Shown one piece after another: positions 24,051 to 35,944 of a stretch of DNA of 64,000 nt. Numbering within the stretch: the first letter of the stretch is position 1; the number at the start of each line of letters is the position of its first letter. Under the pieces are notes generated by a model that was given only the letters and a program-made list of their open reading frames with translations, was not told the DNA's origin and made no database searches. The DNA is from Prochilodus magdalenae (lineage: Eukaryota; Chordata; Actinopteri; Characiformes; Prochilodontidae). Where the stretch lies: contig JAMWET010001298.1 of the NCBI GenBank assembly GCA_024036415.1, positions 289,501 through 353,500 of the forward strand. Direction: 5' to 3'. A program made the translations under genes and the position numbers.

Positions 24051-24725
24051 TTTCTCTGTAGGCTTTTTACTTCTTCTTCTGCAGCATTTCGGCTCTCTTG
24101 CAAAGTCAGGGCCATGTGTACCGTCACCATAGCGAAGCTCAGGAATATATATTTCTATGTAATTTTTCCCCGCTTCTTTGGCCTCGATCGCTTTATCTCG
24201 GTGGTATAGAGTCTGTTGCCCCCAGGGCCAGATTTAGATGTGTGTGGGTCTTCAAGGGTTTTACTGCAGAAAAGCTGATTGGATCGGGGCCGCCACGGCA
24301 TACAAGTGCGACCGAATTGTGTCATTTTGGGTTTTCTACTCGGCGCTGGAACCAAATGGAAGTTTAAAAGAAGAGCAAAAAATACAAGACAAAAGCTCGT
24401 GAAAACGCGCCCGATTGGATTATGTCAGACTTGGCATGTTCCTAGTTTTGAAGGAAGTCTTGGTTTGCTGTCTTATCAGTCTTCTTGCCTTCCAGCTAAA
24501 TGAATTAAACAGGCAGAGCTCAGCACTACCTCCAAATGATAAGTCACTGTGCGAGTTGATGGCTCTACACAAGACACACAGAACTTCTTTGTCGCGGCTC
24601 AAACAAAAAAAAATCTCGTCTCTTTACCTGTCAAGGGGATTGTAATCAGTAAAATATGGAATAAGCACATATTACTTACAGTTTCTCTGATTTTCTGTCT
24701 CTGTATATCATGAACTTGACTTTTT
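24051..24725. promoter_or_regulatory. Enhancer-like block
   Basis: Repeat-poor, balanced sequence with overlapping small frames on both strands and no domain. Contiguous with the stronger candidate that follows. Confidence 0.3.
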
Positions 24726-25190
24726 TTGCTGTCAGCATTATCGTCTAATGTACTTTGCATATTTCAAGATCCTCACCCAGAGCCGTTAACGGCACTCGAT
24801 AGAAGCCTGAGCGCTATATTGGATCAAAATTGCATAATTATTGGGTCTGAAACCACTATTATGCACTCATTTCTGCATTCAGGTCCAATCTTCTCAATTT
24901 CAGCATCCCATTTAGTTGAAAATAGAGCATGATATTTTCACCTTTCTGCAAACAGGTAATCAAGTCTGATTAGCCATGTAACACATAGCTAATTACATTT
25001 GGTTATGGAGCATATTTTATCCTGCGTGACTGTAAACACAGGGGGGGAAATGTTGGCTCTTTGACTGAAAAAGCCTTGCTGATGTGCTTCACTTCAGTGT
25101 TTAAAGCCAATGTTTAAAAACAGCAAAAACCAAATTTGTGTCAAGGGCCGATTGACTTATTAGTGTCTAGATTAGCCGTAATAGTGAAAC
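24726..25190. promoter_or_regulatory. Strong conserved-element candidate with TAATTA cores
   Basis: Two homeodomain cores TAATTA (24835-24840 and 24990-24995), a TTGCATAATTATTGGG composite next to the first, and long runs of non-repetitive text with the typical look of vertebrate developmental enhancers. No coding signal. Not verified by comparison. Confidence 0.45.
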
Positions 25191-26640
25191 AGTGATCTTC
25201 GACTGCCTTGGCTTTGAAGGCATGTTGTTCAGGGGCTCTCTTTATTATGGAACAATTTCAGTTTTTTCATTAAATAGTTTTGCTACATTGTTTATTCTAG
25301 GGAAGGATCCTACAGAAAACCATGTACCCCCTGCTTATATTGTATTAATGCAACTTGCTGTTCACAAGTTAAAGACCACCTTTTATTTATTTCCAGTCAA
25401 AATAGTAATTAAGGAGATTATTTTCAGGAAACATTAGATAGTCCACTAGATTATCAGTTAGGTAACCCGATGCCTAAAGAAGGGCAAAGTCAAAGAAAGA
25501 TGAATTATAATAACAGGAGTTCCAAACATGATTAAAGAGTATTGAAGAAATCGGAGTACTAACAAGCGTGCAAGACCACCATGACTGTTGCCATCAGATA
25601 AACTGTACTTAAAGCTTTCATCTTGAAAGAGGGGAGAAAGTCAAGCTTCAATCTTGCTTCAGATCTGAAAACATCCACATTCTGGCTGCATCTTGGTTGT
25701 TTACAGTAATACTACATATGCTATGTACTAATCTTAATAATATGAGTTTGGCAGGCTAGTACACAGGGTAGTAGCATAGTACATCATTTCTTGCTAACAG
25801 GAAGTGATGACGCTTACGTCATACCAATATTTACATGCGTAATATGCCCATCAATAAATGCTTTATTAAAGGCTTTAATCCTTTATAAACTTTTATTTAT
25901 ACAGGCTGGTGTAACAGATTTGGGTTAAACTCACATTTATACACCATTTCTGGTCCTTCCACTACTGCAGCTGCCATTGCATCGCCATCCACCATTTTCA
26001 TTTGATTTTCCAGACATGAGAAGCTCTTTTTTTACAATGTTCGGGTTAGGTTTAGCACCAGGGTTAGGTTTGGGTTTTGGAGTGAGGTCCAGGTTTGGGT
26101 TAGGAAACATGTGATTAAAGATTTACTGCAATATATAAGTTATGTTGTCTGTTGGGGTGCAATAAAAGATTTAAAGTCAAGAAAAGGTCATTGTTTTGCC
26201 TTCTTTGCCTGCAATCATCGAGCTTCTGTCATTGATAGTCAAACTAGTGATGGAGTACTGGTCAGCCTCAGGGTGGTACTCTAGCAAGTTGGTTCATCCA
26301 GTTGGTTTTTCATTTGTGTAGCAGCTGGAGCTATCCCCGATACACTTTAGTATGTTTGTAAATCGGAAAACTTGCGAATTTTTCCAAGAGTTTGGTGGAA
26401 AGAGCGAACTGTTACTCATTCACACACTGTTACTAGCGTCAGTTTCACTATGGCTTGTGACCGTGCAATGGACTGAGGGAGCAGCATATGATGTTGACAA
26501 ATCAGAGATACTGAAATGTTTTGTCGGATTCGTGTGTACAAATATTGCGTATATAGATTGGCGTTCCCAGTGGTCTGGTGCTCAGTAGCAGGAAACTGTG
26601 TGAAAGGTGTTGTGACACATGTTGAAGTAGTGCTTTAGCA
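25191..26640. other. AT-rich DNA, nothing recognised, except GGTTAG-rich patch
   Basis: Apart from the short GGTTAG-rich stretch at 26043-26105, no repeat or gene is recognised. A + frame at 26352-26588 (78 codons) has no features. Confidence 0.5.
26043..26105 (+). repeat. Degenerate GGTTAG/GGTTTGGG tract
   Basis: Five to six spaced copies of GGGTTAG- or GGTTTGGG-like words on the + strand. This resembles a decayed interstitial telomere-like or minisatellite tract. Confidence 0.5.
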
Positions 26641-26960
26641 CCTCTCTCTTCGGGCGAATGGTGTGAACAGATCCGCTCTGTCAGCTGGTTAAAGGCATGA
26701 TGTGGGCAAGCTGAGGTAGAGGCACAGCTTCACACCCTGCAGCCCAGAGGAGAGCGCCGCATTCACTGTACCTCCATCACCCCTATAGTGACTTAAGCGT
26801 TCAAGCCTGTGTCTGGCCCAGATACAGATTCAGGCAACGTCTGTTAGTCTGGTATGTCTGGTATGCAAATGTGAACAGACTTCATTATGAACACATTAAC
26901 TATGTTTCGTTATTATGTTTAAGGGGTTGTCACTAATTTGTGCTGTTTATCTTGTAGGGC
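26641..26960. promoter_or_regulatory. Repeat-poor block with a POU octamer
   Basis: Contains a perfect reverse octamer ATGCAAAT at 26863-26870 in balanced sequence. Weak enhancer candidate. Confidence 0.3.
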
Positions 26961-28380
26961 AGGTTTGGAATGGAACTTTACAGTTACCATTGTTGATAAT
27001 AAAAGCATAAGGTGCTTCAGTAGTACTCAGAGCTCTAATGAAGACATCTAATCAGAATTGTGGGTTCTAAACTTTCAGCTGATTTGTACAAGAGTGATTT
27101 TGTAAGTAGTATAGGATGTATTTTATTAACTTTAACAGGGAATTACAATACATTTATTTCAACTGTATATTTTAGTAATTCAAATGTGAACAACGTTATT
27201 TACCGTTACTGTATATTGTTGAGTTCTAGAAAATCAGTCATAACTGTTCACAGTGGTGCTGATAGGAACCAGATGTCCAAGGCTTTTATTGTCTCTAAAA
27301 GCTCTGTTATTCCATACGATGGTTTCAGTTATGCGGACTAATATCTAATACATTGTTTTATGTTTTTATGTGCCCAAAGAACATACAAGACACTTTAAAA
27401 AATAGTTTATATATGTTTTACACGTTTTGTTCATATGTACCATTGTTTGACTAATTATAACACCATGTAAAAAGACACGTGTGGGTTCACCTGTGGTTTT
27501 CAGTAGTAAATAAGGCTGTGTTCCCAGCAGGTAAAAGTTGCCCGAATCAGATTTTTGCGGTTTAGGCTGAGCTTTATCCAATGTTAGCACATCGCGCTGC
27601 TAAACTGACCCGCATGTGTAAAACAACAGTCCTTCACATGGCACGATCTTTCAGAGGTAAGCAATCATGACTGCCAATGGATGCAGGTTCATGGAGGTTT
27701 CAGTTTCATCTTCACCAGCATCACAGAAGTTCCTTATCACCCAGAAAGCCTTCGAGCTCACTGTGAAGAGGGCACATTATTCGGCCAGGCCAGTACTTTG
27801 GTTTGTGTCCGTTTTTTTTTTTTGGCGTGTTACTGTTGCGCTACAATAGTTTTTTTAGTACTAAAACATTCCACCAAATGTTTGAGGTCGTAGCAGGTTA
27901 ATTCTCATATCGGTAATTGGTATTAATGATATTATTATCTTTTCTTGTTTATTCGGTGCATCTGTCATCTTGCCATAAGCCACTTTTTATCTAAACTATC
28001 TATACTAGCTATCGTTTTGGTTTACTACCCTGTTACTCTACACAACTATCCCCGTTGCTTAGAATCATGTGTGGTCTAGCCAAGCTTATATTCTAAACTC
28101 TCTCATTCTCATGTAACATGAATGGTAAAAATATTACAATTGACTTTATGGCAAATAGCAACCATCTAGAAAAATTCTTTGCTATTTAATACTACAATTG
28201 TGAAAGGCATAAATATGTCATCATGCTGTGTAAATGTATACAATGCTCAGTGAATCATTTCTGTTGTCTTCTGAAGGTTAAATGAAAAATTTTGCATGTT
28301 TAGGTAAATCCTATACAGTCTAAATATAAATTGAAGTTACAACAACAAATCCTCAGTTCAGCTGTAACGTTCCCGTTAAC
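26961..28380. other. AT-rich DNA, nothing recognised
   Basis: A splice-like segment at 27564-27655 (acceptor TTTTTGCGGTTTAG, donor GTAAGC) is open in one frame, but its acceptor is weak. It is treated as a decoy. Confidence 0.5.
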
Positions 28381-28905
28381 TCTGCCCAGCTCAGACAGTC
28401 TGACTGCAGCATATTAAAAGTCTGAGATAAAGGCGAGGCAGTAAAACTGGAAGTTATGCTCTCAAATATTAACTTTGCTGCAATCCCATCCAGATTTATA
28501 AGCACTTACGCAGGAGCCTGAGTGAGCGTTCATAAACACAACTTCCACAGAAGTCACCACCTGCTATCAGCTTTAAAGACACCTCTCGGCTGCTTGTAAA
28601 TAAATGTTGATAGGGCGACTTTATAGACAGTGGCAATTTATTATATTGGAACTAACATAATTTTATCACATGCATTAATATTTTATGGAGCATTGTATAT
28701 TACCACATTGAATCTAAAAGTTTCATGGCACGTGCTTTATATCTTAAAGTGAGTGGGATGCTTTATTGCTGACATTGAGAAGTTTGCAAAAGGGATTATG
28801 AAAGGAGCTTATCACTTATCAGGTCACAAGCTGTAAAGTTTTGTTTATTATGCGGAGCTCTACCAAGCCAACTTCCCTACACTTTGTCTCGTGTGATATA
28901 CAGTC
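28381..28905. promoter_or_regulatory. Repeat-poor block
   Basis: Balanced, non-repetitive sequence, especially 28380-28600. Weak conserved-element candidate. Confidence 0.25.
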
Positions 28906-28911
28906 ATATGC

Positions 28912-29045
28912 AAAAGTTTGAGTACCCCGTTCAAAAAGCGAGAATAAGTTAGCACATCCTTTACATGGACTCAGAACATATTCAAAATATATAAAATATA
29001 AATATGAAAGTATGTTATATATACAGCAACTTTTGCACAAGCCAC
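28912..29045 (+). mobile_element. MITE family M2 fragment (TCATATGCAAAAGTTTG end)
   Basis: Begins with CAGTCATATGCAAAAG followed by a TTTGAGTACCCC text, the terminal motif of a MITE abundant in cyprinid and other otophysan genomes. Copies in this window at 42262 and, inverted, at 51520-51570 share it. The right end may be the AACTTTTGCACAAG at 29029-29042, giving a copy of about 130 bp. Confidence 0.6.
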
Positions 29046-29109
29046 ATTTTATGCTTGTATTGTAAATTTAGCAAATTAAAAGTGACTGTATATTAGTGAT
29101 ATAACAATA

Positions 29110-29510
29110 CAACACAGTCATATTTTATTCAGGTGTGTTGAATCTTATTGTATCGTATTTTGCTGTATCGCGTTGTGTAGCTGTTTCGCCAAATTCTATT
29201 GTATTGCAGTGAGTTGTACTGTATCACAGTGTATCTTATTGTATCATGGTGTATCACTTTACATCATGTCATATTGTAGCGTACCACTGTGTTGTTTTGT
29301 AGAGTATCATGTTGTTTTGCCACGAATCTCACAGCAGTGAAGCACAGTGTATTGCGGGGTATCATTCAGCTCTACAGCACATTGTACTATATTGTATTGT
29401 ATTGTATTGTATAGCCAGTTATCATGTCACATGGTATTGGACTTCAGTGTGTCATATTTTGTCATATTGCATTATTCTGTATTGTGACATGTTCCATATT
29501 GTATAGGTAT
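29110..29510 (+). repeat. Degenerate ATTGTATC-type tandem array
   Basis: About 400 bp built from variants of ATTGTATC, TGTATCAC and CATATTGT, with a perfect ATTGT array at 29388-29412. The unit is 5 or 10 bp with many substitutions. It creates an artefactual open frame (29309-29506) rich in Tyr, Cys and Ile. Confidence 0.75.
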
Positions 29511-30060
29511 ATCACGACTAATGTGTTAACTTGTGACTAAAGCATTAGATTGGAACATTATTAAGCTCAAAATAGACTTTCTTAAATGAAGTTAATGTGA
29601 CATGCTTTAACATACATCACATAGCTATGACGAATGGCTCTTGTTATTCAGTAGCTGTTCATCATGAAATGTTGGTGACACTGTATTTTGATAGCCCCCT
29701 ATAGATTATGAATAGTTTTATTGTACTTGCTGGCAAGACAAAGAAGATTTTTTGCATTAGGATTAGATTTTGTTTTGGATGGAAGCTAATGTTAGTGTTA
29801 GGGTAAGGTATCTACAAAGCATCTATAGTTTTTTGCTATATTGCCATATACAATATACTGCATATATACTATATATACATTTAAACGGTGCAGTTATTGT
29901 TCAACATGTGACTAAGTTTTCATGTTTCAAAGTCAAAGAGTTTTGTACTAGTTCTGTTTAAGGGGTTTTATTCAAATGTGTACTTTTGCTTTCTCTATAA
30001 CTTAGGTTGTTAGTAATGCTACCTCAGCTAGTAGTTTCTTGTTCACTCTCTTTCCCTGTG
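29511..30060. other. AT-rich DNA, nothing recognised
   Basis: No supported feature. Confidence 0.5.
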
Positions 30061-30420
30061 TGTGCGTGTGAGCGAAATGCCTCTTTATCCAGGTGAGAGT
30101 GCGTGCGCCGATCCCAAAGCCCGCAGCTCCTGTCGCGAATCTCTAGCAATCTGCTCCGTCTCAGGGGAAGCGGGAGATGAGATGGATGTCTGGAAGGGGG
30201 AAATGACACCTTTAGCAGGCTTTGCCGTTCGAAACCTTTTCAAACCCAAGTGATCTCCCACATTTGCCCTCAGAGGGATCGTTTTGAAATGCAGCCTCAA
30301 AAGCCAATGAACAGAAAAGAGTTCTCCGTTTTTTCTCCCATCGGAAAACCCTGAGTTCCTTCTTAAATGCTAAAATGCTAACTTGGTTGAACAAGCTTCT
30401 GTTTGGAACAAAGGCCTACG
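30061..30420. promoter_or_regulatory. GC-balanced repeat-poor block
   Basis: Open in several frames on both strands with no domain. A donor-like site at 30090 (TATCCAG then GTGAGAG) follows an ATG (30078), but no partner exon was found. Conserved-element candidate. Confidence 0.3.
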
Positions 30421-31334
30421 AAGCTGGAGTTGCCTTGTGGTATGAAGTGAAGTGGCTGGGATTCGATGTGAAATCAATAGTCACAACAAAAAGACGTCAG
30501 TTTTATGGCTTGTCAGCATGCCGATTTGTTTTAGAGAAATAGGAATACTGTGTTTTTGCTGACATAGACAAATGGGATGGCTTCAGAGCTCCCTTCTCAA
30601 AAATGCACTTTGAAAAGTATAGGTGCTGAAAAGGGTTCTTTGGAGGGAAGTCAGAAAAGAACCATGTTTGGTTCCCTAAAGAACCTTTGGTAAAACCTTA
30701 CTGAGGAGCAGCATTCATAAGGTTACATGATAACTAGGCCAGTCTAGGGAGAACATGGTACCTTTCACCACTTAACATGGCTAAGAAACCCCTGCTACTG
30801 TAGGAAAAGGAAATTTGACTGATACGCCAAAAGCATGCTATGGTAGTATCCACATGACCTGTATGCTGTATAATACATGGATAAGACCATCCTGCGTCCT
30901 GAAGCCCTACAAAACCCAAAAATCTTCCTGACTCCAGTTCTTTTAACTGGTTGAATTGCACTTCTCTGAGGGATACTTTGCTTGCAAAGGATGCTACCAA
31001 CACAACAGCATGACAATGGAAAGCATGCGCAGTAGGATAACCTTATGTTGTCGGTCAGGTCCAGTGTTGAGGCCTGTTGCAGCCAAGCATCAAACCAAAC
31101 CACAAGTTTCATTCTTGTGGGTTGATTCATTCATGGTGCAACTATTTTTTCAATGATGAATGTATTTGGGCTGGTGTAAAAAGGAAGCAACCTTGAAAAC
31201 AGAGTCATGACATTCAGTCCCTCATGAAACACTGAAGTATTCAATGAGCGATATGTATGTGAATGACACTACTATGCACTAGGCTGAAACAAACCTTTGA
31301 TAAGTGATTTGATTTGCCAACAAGCATAGATAAG

Positions 31335-31335
<1 letters not shown>
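30421..31335. other. Spacer with a GGTTC-type MITE fragment at 30630-30710
   Basis: At 30630-30710 the words GGGTTCTTTGG, AAAGAACCATG, TTGGTTCC and AAAGAACCTTTGG form the self-complementary pattern of a common fish MITE also glimpsed at 53040-53085 and 54800-54860. The overlapping - frames at 30734-31130 were not recognised. Confidence 0.5.
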
Positions 31336-31381
<46 letters not shown>

Positions 31382-31382
31382 T
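31336..31382. repeat. (ATCT)n microsatellite
   Basis: About 11 perfect TATC units. Confidence 0.97.
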
Positions 31383-31620
31383 TGAGGCTTGTTGGAATAA
31401 ACCTGTTTATAAATGTCTACATAGCTTTGTGTTCATTTCTACGAAAGGCTTTCAATGGACCTTTCAATGGACAGTTCTTTAAAAAAATCTTCAGTTTCAA
31501 AATCTACAGTTGTCTTACAACTGTATGTACAATCCTTGAACCACTGAGGAGCCTTATTTGGCATGTGCTAACTGGAACAGAATGCTGCAATGCTTCTTAG
31601 ACCTGCACTATGTTTAAAAA
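31383..31620. other. Nothing recognised
   Basis: Contains a small duplicated word (CTTTCAATGGAC twice, 31450-31473). Otherwise no supported feature. Confidence 0.5.
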
Positions 31621-32330
31621 CACGCCTATGTTTTTCACTGTGGCATCAGGCCTGACCTTGTGCCACTTTAGGTCATTCTATGGCACTTGGCCACGCCACT
31701 TTCCCTCAACAATCAGCCGCAATGATATAATATGACTTTGCAGGCCGGGAACAAGATGTTAGAGAAAAATAAAACACCCTGCACTCTTTCAGTCAGGCCA
31801 CTCTGTCTGGTTTTTTGACAACTCTGAGGTTTTCATGGGCTTATTCCCCTCTGTGAAAGAGCGGCGAGAGAGAAAGAAGGAGCGAGAGAGCGAGCGAGCG
31901 AGCAAGCGAGAGAGGGGTGTGAAAGGGCCACCTCTGCATTCCTCATTGAGTAAGGCCACTCTTTGAGCTGTGAACCCTTGAGCTGTGAAGTCTCTTTGAG
32001 TCCACACCAGGAGCTGTGAGGCCCTAATTGTCTCTAATTGATAGGGAGGTGTGGAGGCCTATTCTGCTGGCCCGGCCTCGGAGGGAGCGAGCGAGAGGGA
32101 TTAAGAGTGTGAAGGAGGATGGGTGAGAGCGGTTGCAGGCCTCAGTAGTAATGACTCATTAAGTTTTCCTGGTTTTGTCCTGCCTGGCTCATTATAGCCT
32201 ATAGAGCCCAGAGAACAAAGGGAGCTGGAGGTAGGAGGTGAGTTTAAATAGCTGCAACTCAACAGTAGGCCACAAAGGGAGGACAAAGAGTTGAATAGGA
32301 CTTAGAACAGATGCAATAAAGGTGGCAGAT
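31621..32330. promoter_or_regulatory. Enhancer-like block with a purine-rich tract
   Basis: Balanced, repeat-poor DNA with a GAGCGAGCGAGC-type purine tract at 31859-31916 and unusual TAATTGTCTCTAATTG twin sites near 32025-32040. No coding signal. Confidence 0.35.
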
Positions 32331-33214
32331 GCAACTTTGCACTTTTTTGTGGGGAGAAAATTATTTCGGATGGAGGCTTCCCCCCCTTCATTTAGGGAGA
32401 GCTGAAAAAGAAAGTTTTAGCGTTGATTTGCATTTAATGATTAGCTCACGTACACTTATGACCCAACATGGGCTGGAAAGGTATATGGTTATGGGTAAAC
32501 ATAATGGTTTCCCAACATCAATTAACCCTAGGACTCTTATTATGATATTATAATTTATATATTATAAACCCAGTAAACTGGATGCTGCTTTGTACCATCA
32601 ATAGAGCAGCAATGGAAAAATGTGGCACTATAAATCCAGTGTACCACAGTGGCCAGTAAAACGTTCCAACTAGTTCAGTTTTGGCAACTTTTGGTATCAG
32701 CCATGGTGGTGAAATCAACCAAATCGTGTTTTTGCCGGAAGTCATGTACACTTGGCATTTTCCACCTTAAAGGTTTTAAGTAATTTGCTGAACAATCTGA
32801 TCTACACAATTATCCACTTAACCATGATGTAGTCCATCAGACATGTTTGGTATTCAAACTATTTTAACTCCTGACCTACAAGGCTAGCTTCGCACACACT
32901 AGAAGCCAGTAGTGACCCAAATCTTTTCCATAACTCAATTCCAAAACTGATCTCTGTTCACTCAACCCTTATCCAGGTTCTCATTAAAGTTGCACAGACT
33001 TGTTGATGTGGTTTAGAGCAGAGTATGACTTATTATGAGCTATAAAAGTGTCTGAAGACCTGGTTTCTAAAGTGGCTGCCCACAGCTTTCAGTTACACGG
33101 TTACATAGTTATACAGTGTATCCTAAACCACAGTCAGCATGCCTTTAATGAACACCTGGATGTGGTATGATGAGGGAAGGCTTTGGGAAAGTCTTTACAG
33201 AAAAGGTGACTATT
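32331..33214. other. Nothing recognised
   Basis: Mixed to AT-rich sequence, no recognised repeat or gene. Confidence 0.5.
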
Positions 33215-33239
33215 GACTTTTAGTGTTTGTTTGAAATGT

Positions 33240-33605
33240 AATTCTAATGCTAATGCTAATGCACTGTTGGTTAGCACCAAGATGAATGGTTTGTTGTTAC
33301 GCGTCACATGTCCAGAAGGCCTGGTGTCACTCCACTTCCACCCCTACTGCAAAGTCTGTAGGAACTGTGTGGGAATATTCGAGCTGCATGGATAGATTAC
33401 CAAAGAACACCATTAGGAACCTCTACAACTCCGTGCTGAGACGTCTGGCATGTTGCGTTATCAAAGATGGCAGCCTGGCACTATACTGAGAGACACTACT
33501 TCTGTGTGTGTAGCTCAATAATTATTACCCATATCAGTCTAAATCTGTCATCATTTATTGGTCCTGGTAACCTTTATCTTTCTTTCAAATAGTACATTTG
33601 AGGCA
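33240..33605 (+). mobile_element. Tc1-like relic, family T1, 3' half
   Basis: Matches the 3' half of the - strand copy at 57990-58500 (shared words ATGTCCAGAAGGC, GAACTGTGTG, CTGCATGG, GAGAGACAC, TTTATTGGTCCTGG). The frame is broken by stops. It lacks the helix-turn-helix half found at 45041 and 63180. Confidence 0.65.
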
Positions 33606-34145
33606 ATTGAAATACCATGTAAATTAGATTATTTTTTAGAACACTGTTAAATGTCACTATTGGTTGCACACCAGTGTGAGATATTAATGCAGAACTAAGA
33701 CTAATTTAACCTTAAATTTAACCCTAATTAAAAACTGAATATAACCAGATAATTGATTTAATTAGCATATGTGCATAATCTACAAACAATAGTGATAGTA
33801 ATTTCTACCTATTACTGTTATCTATTCATTTTATTACTATTGGTCAATCGTATTTCAAAGTGACACCAAGTCATAATACCAATCTTATTTCACCTGTGCA
33901 TCATAGGCTTCACATTTGATCTTTTCTTTATAATGAGTAGCCACTGAGTGTTTTCCAGCCCTGTGGTCTCCTTCTAAGGCCTACGCTGTGAACACACAAT
34001 AGAACTACAACTCCCAGCTGTTTGCCTGAAATTGAGAGTGAGCAAACATATCATTTGTGAACATTTATCCCTTTCCTCGATTTCAGCTTTCTGAATGAAC
34101 AAAATGCTAGCCGGACACGCCCCTGGCCTCTTGCACCAAGCTTAG
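33606..34145. other. Spacer with a ZNF143-like motif
   Basis: AT-rich to 33950, then more balanced. At 34004-34018 is ACTACAACTCCCAGC, matching most of the ZNF143/THAP11 submotif known from vertebrate promoters and CTCF-linked anchors, without the usual AATGC extension. Confidence 0.35.
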
Positions 34146-34890
34146 TCAAGAAAGAGAGAGAGAGAGAGAGTGAGTAGAGAGAGAGTGAGCGAACGAGCAA
34201 GCGAGAGCACTAAAGAGAGGTGGAATGGCCCTGGCTCGGCTGATCCATAACAGTCATTGCCTGTTACATACATTTCAGGATCCATTCGGGCTCTGGAGAT
34301 AATCGAGCTGGCCGACAGTTTCCCCCCGCAGCCCAATGGATTTATGATAGCACTGTCAAGAAAATGAGCCGGAATGACACAGTAGCTGACTTTAGCTGCA
34401 AATAATGTGATAGGCCGTACAGTGGCTGTGCAGCAGCTGCTGTCATCGCAGGTAATAGGCTATAAAGAAGGCTGATAGCAATACCTGTCATTGCTTAATG
34501 GCTGACTTCACTGAAGAGCTTTTGTGGCCTTTAACATGGAGATAATAGAAGATACAACAAATTTTACAGCTTCCCGCCTTGCATTCATAATTTATCGGCA
34601 GAAGGCAACTGCACAACAAGGACAACAGCCAGGGAATGGGTGTTGAAGAGGAGTTTGATGGGTCAGTCAGGAGAAGGAGATGAGGAGTTGCTGGGCAGAA
34701 GATGACAGAGCTGCTGTAGTGCAGTACTGCTCTCCAGGAACTAGAATGGCGGTGACAGCAGAGAGAAAGCTCAGCAGTATTTTTAAGCTTGCTGACAATA
34801 AGAGTTTCTCTTAAAGCTATCCATCTGTCAGTGTCTAATTGCTAACATAAAGACTTTGTGGAAGTATTTCATGTGCTGAATGATGTACGA
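34146..34890. promoter_or_regulatory. Enhancer-like block upstream of candidate exon 1
   Basis: After a purine tract (34150-34207), 34210-34640 is repeat-poor, balanced and word-rich (TTATGATAGCAC, CTGCAAATAATGTG, CATAATTTATCGG), resembling conserved non-coding DNA. It lies just upstream of the splice-bounded segment at 34911. Confidence 0.35.
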
Positions 34891-34910
34891 TGGCTGTTTC
34901 TTTTTTGTAG

Positions 34911-35001
34911 CTGGTGAGAAGGTACTCCAGTGATAATGTGGTACATCCTCCAGCCAGAGGAATGATGTCAACTACTGGACGTCTCAGACCTTGTCAGCCA
35001 G
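34911..35001 (+). CDS. Candidate internal exon 1 (unidentified protein)
   Basis: A 91-bp segment follows a strong acceptor (polypyrimidine GGCTGTTTCTTTTTTGTAG ending at 34910) and ends at a good donor (CAG then GTATGC at 35002). Exactly one frame is open, from phase 0. It encodes a basic, Ser/Pro-containing 30-residue peptide beginning LVRRYSSDNVVHPPARG and ending RPCQP, and exits in phase 1. The leftover G joins the CG start of the segment at 54575 to give Ala. No protein family is recognised. An open frame this short arises often by chance, so real exon status is uncertain. Confidence 0.3.
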
Positions 35002-35169
35002 GTATGCCTTTCCTAGAACTACTACATATCCAATAATAAAGATGTTTATAAATGTGAGAATATATATATAAATAACAAAGAGTATATACTGTCTGGTCGA
35101 AAAATTCACCACCTGGATTTAACTAAGCAAATTAATAAGAACCCTGGATAGCTTCTCATTTAAGTATAC

Positions 35170-35625
35170 AAACCATGTACTTGAGTGAATGTCCTCTCTT
35201 TAGACCTTCACTGGAGTAAAAGTACTTACAGTACTTAAAGTATTACCGTTCAAATGTACTAAAGGATGGACTCTTTTTAGATAAGGAGACTCCATAAGTC
35301 ATTTACAGAAGGCCAATAATTAGTCTGACATTGATGTCTGTTCACATGATCGTAAGCACAAAACACTAAAGAAGAACAGCTTCCATTTAGCTAGAACCTG
35401 GCTCTGTCCAACAGCTCAAAACAAGCTCAAATCAAAGATGCTGCTGTGCCCTGATTGGTGGACTCACTTCACTCTTCTTTCATTTGCACATATTACGTTT
35501 TTAATGCACACATGATCCAAAAGGAGGGACAGGTTTGGCCATAATGTAGTGGAGTAAAGAGTAAGATATTAGACTTTAAAATGTAGTGGAGTGAAGGCAA
35601 AAAGGCATTAATCATGTAAACATAA
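35170..35625. mobile_element. hAT-like non-autonomous repeat, degenerate
   Basis: Contains the wording GGAGTAAAAGTACTTACAG near 35212 and AATGTAGTGGAGTAAAG near 35543, repeated as AATGTAGTGGAGTGAAG at 35580. These are typical of a teleost element built around 'GTAGTGGAGTAAAAGTA'. Assignment to hAT is from memory of that family. No transposase. Confidence 0.45.
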
Positions 35626-35706
35626 ATAATGAAAACTATTAAAAATTAAACTTTCATGTTCTGCTTTTTACTATTTAAATAAAAATGCTTGGGGTACAAA
35701 TGATAA

Positions 35707-35709
<3 letters not shown>

Positions 35710-35742
<33 letters not shown>
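35710..35742. repeat. (TTTA)n microsatellite
   Basis: Eight TTTA units. Confidence 0.95.
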
Positions 35743-35743
<1 letters not shown>

Positions 35744-35940
35744 TACTGTGAAAAAGATAAGCTGTTTCGTTATAAGTGAAAATGTAGCTAAGCGGAGTAA
35801 TAGTTTTAATAACATTCAAACAATACATGAACAGAAGTTCTATTTTATTTATTATTTAATATTATTTTAATATAAATTTTTTTTTTAGGTGTGATTCCAT
35901 ATAATTATTAAAAAAAAAAAATAAAGTGAGATAAAATTGA
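35743..35940. other. AT-rich spacer
   Basis: Very AT-rich, with T9 and A11 runs; nothing else. Confidence 0.6.
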
Positions 35941-35944
35941 GTTC

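Noticed and set aside
27564..27655. Open 91-bp segment ending at GTAAGC
   Set aside because: The acceptor tract is weak and purine-interrupted, and its phase-1 exit does not fit directly in front of the phase-0 segment at 34911.
29309..29506. Frame rich in Tyr, Cys and Ile
   Set aside because: Translation of the degenerate ATTGT array.
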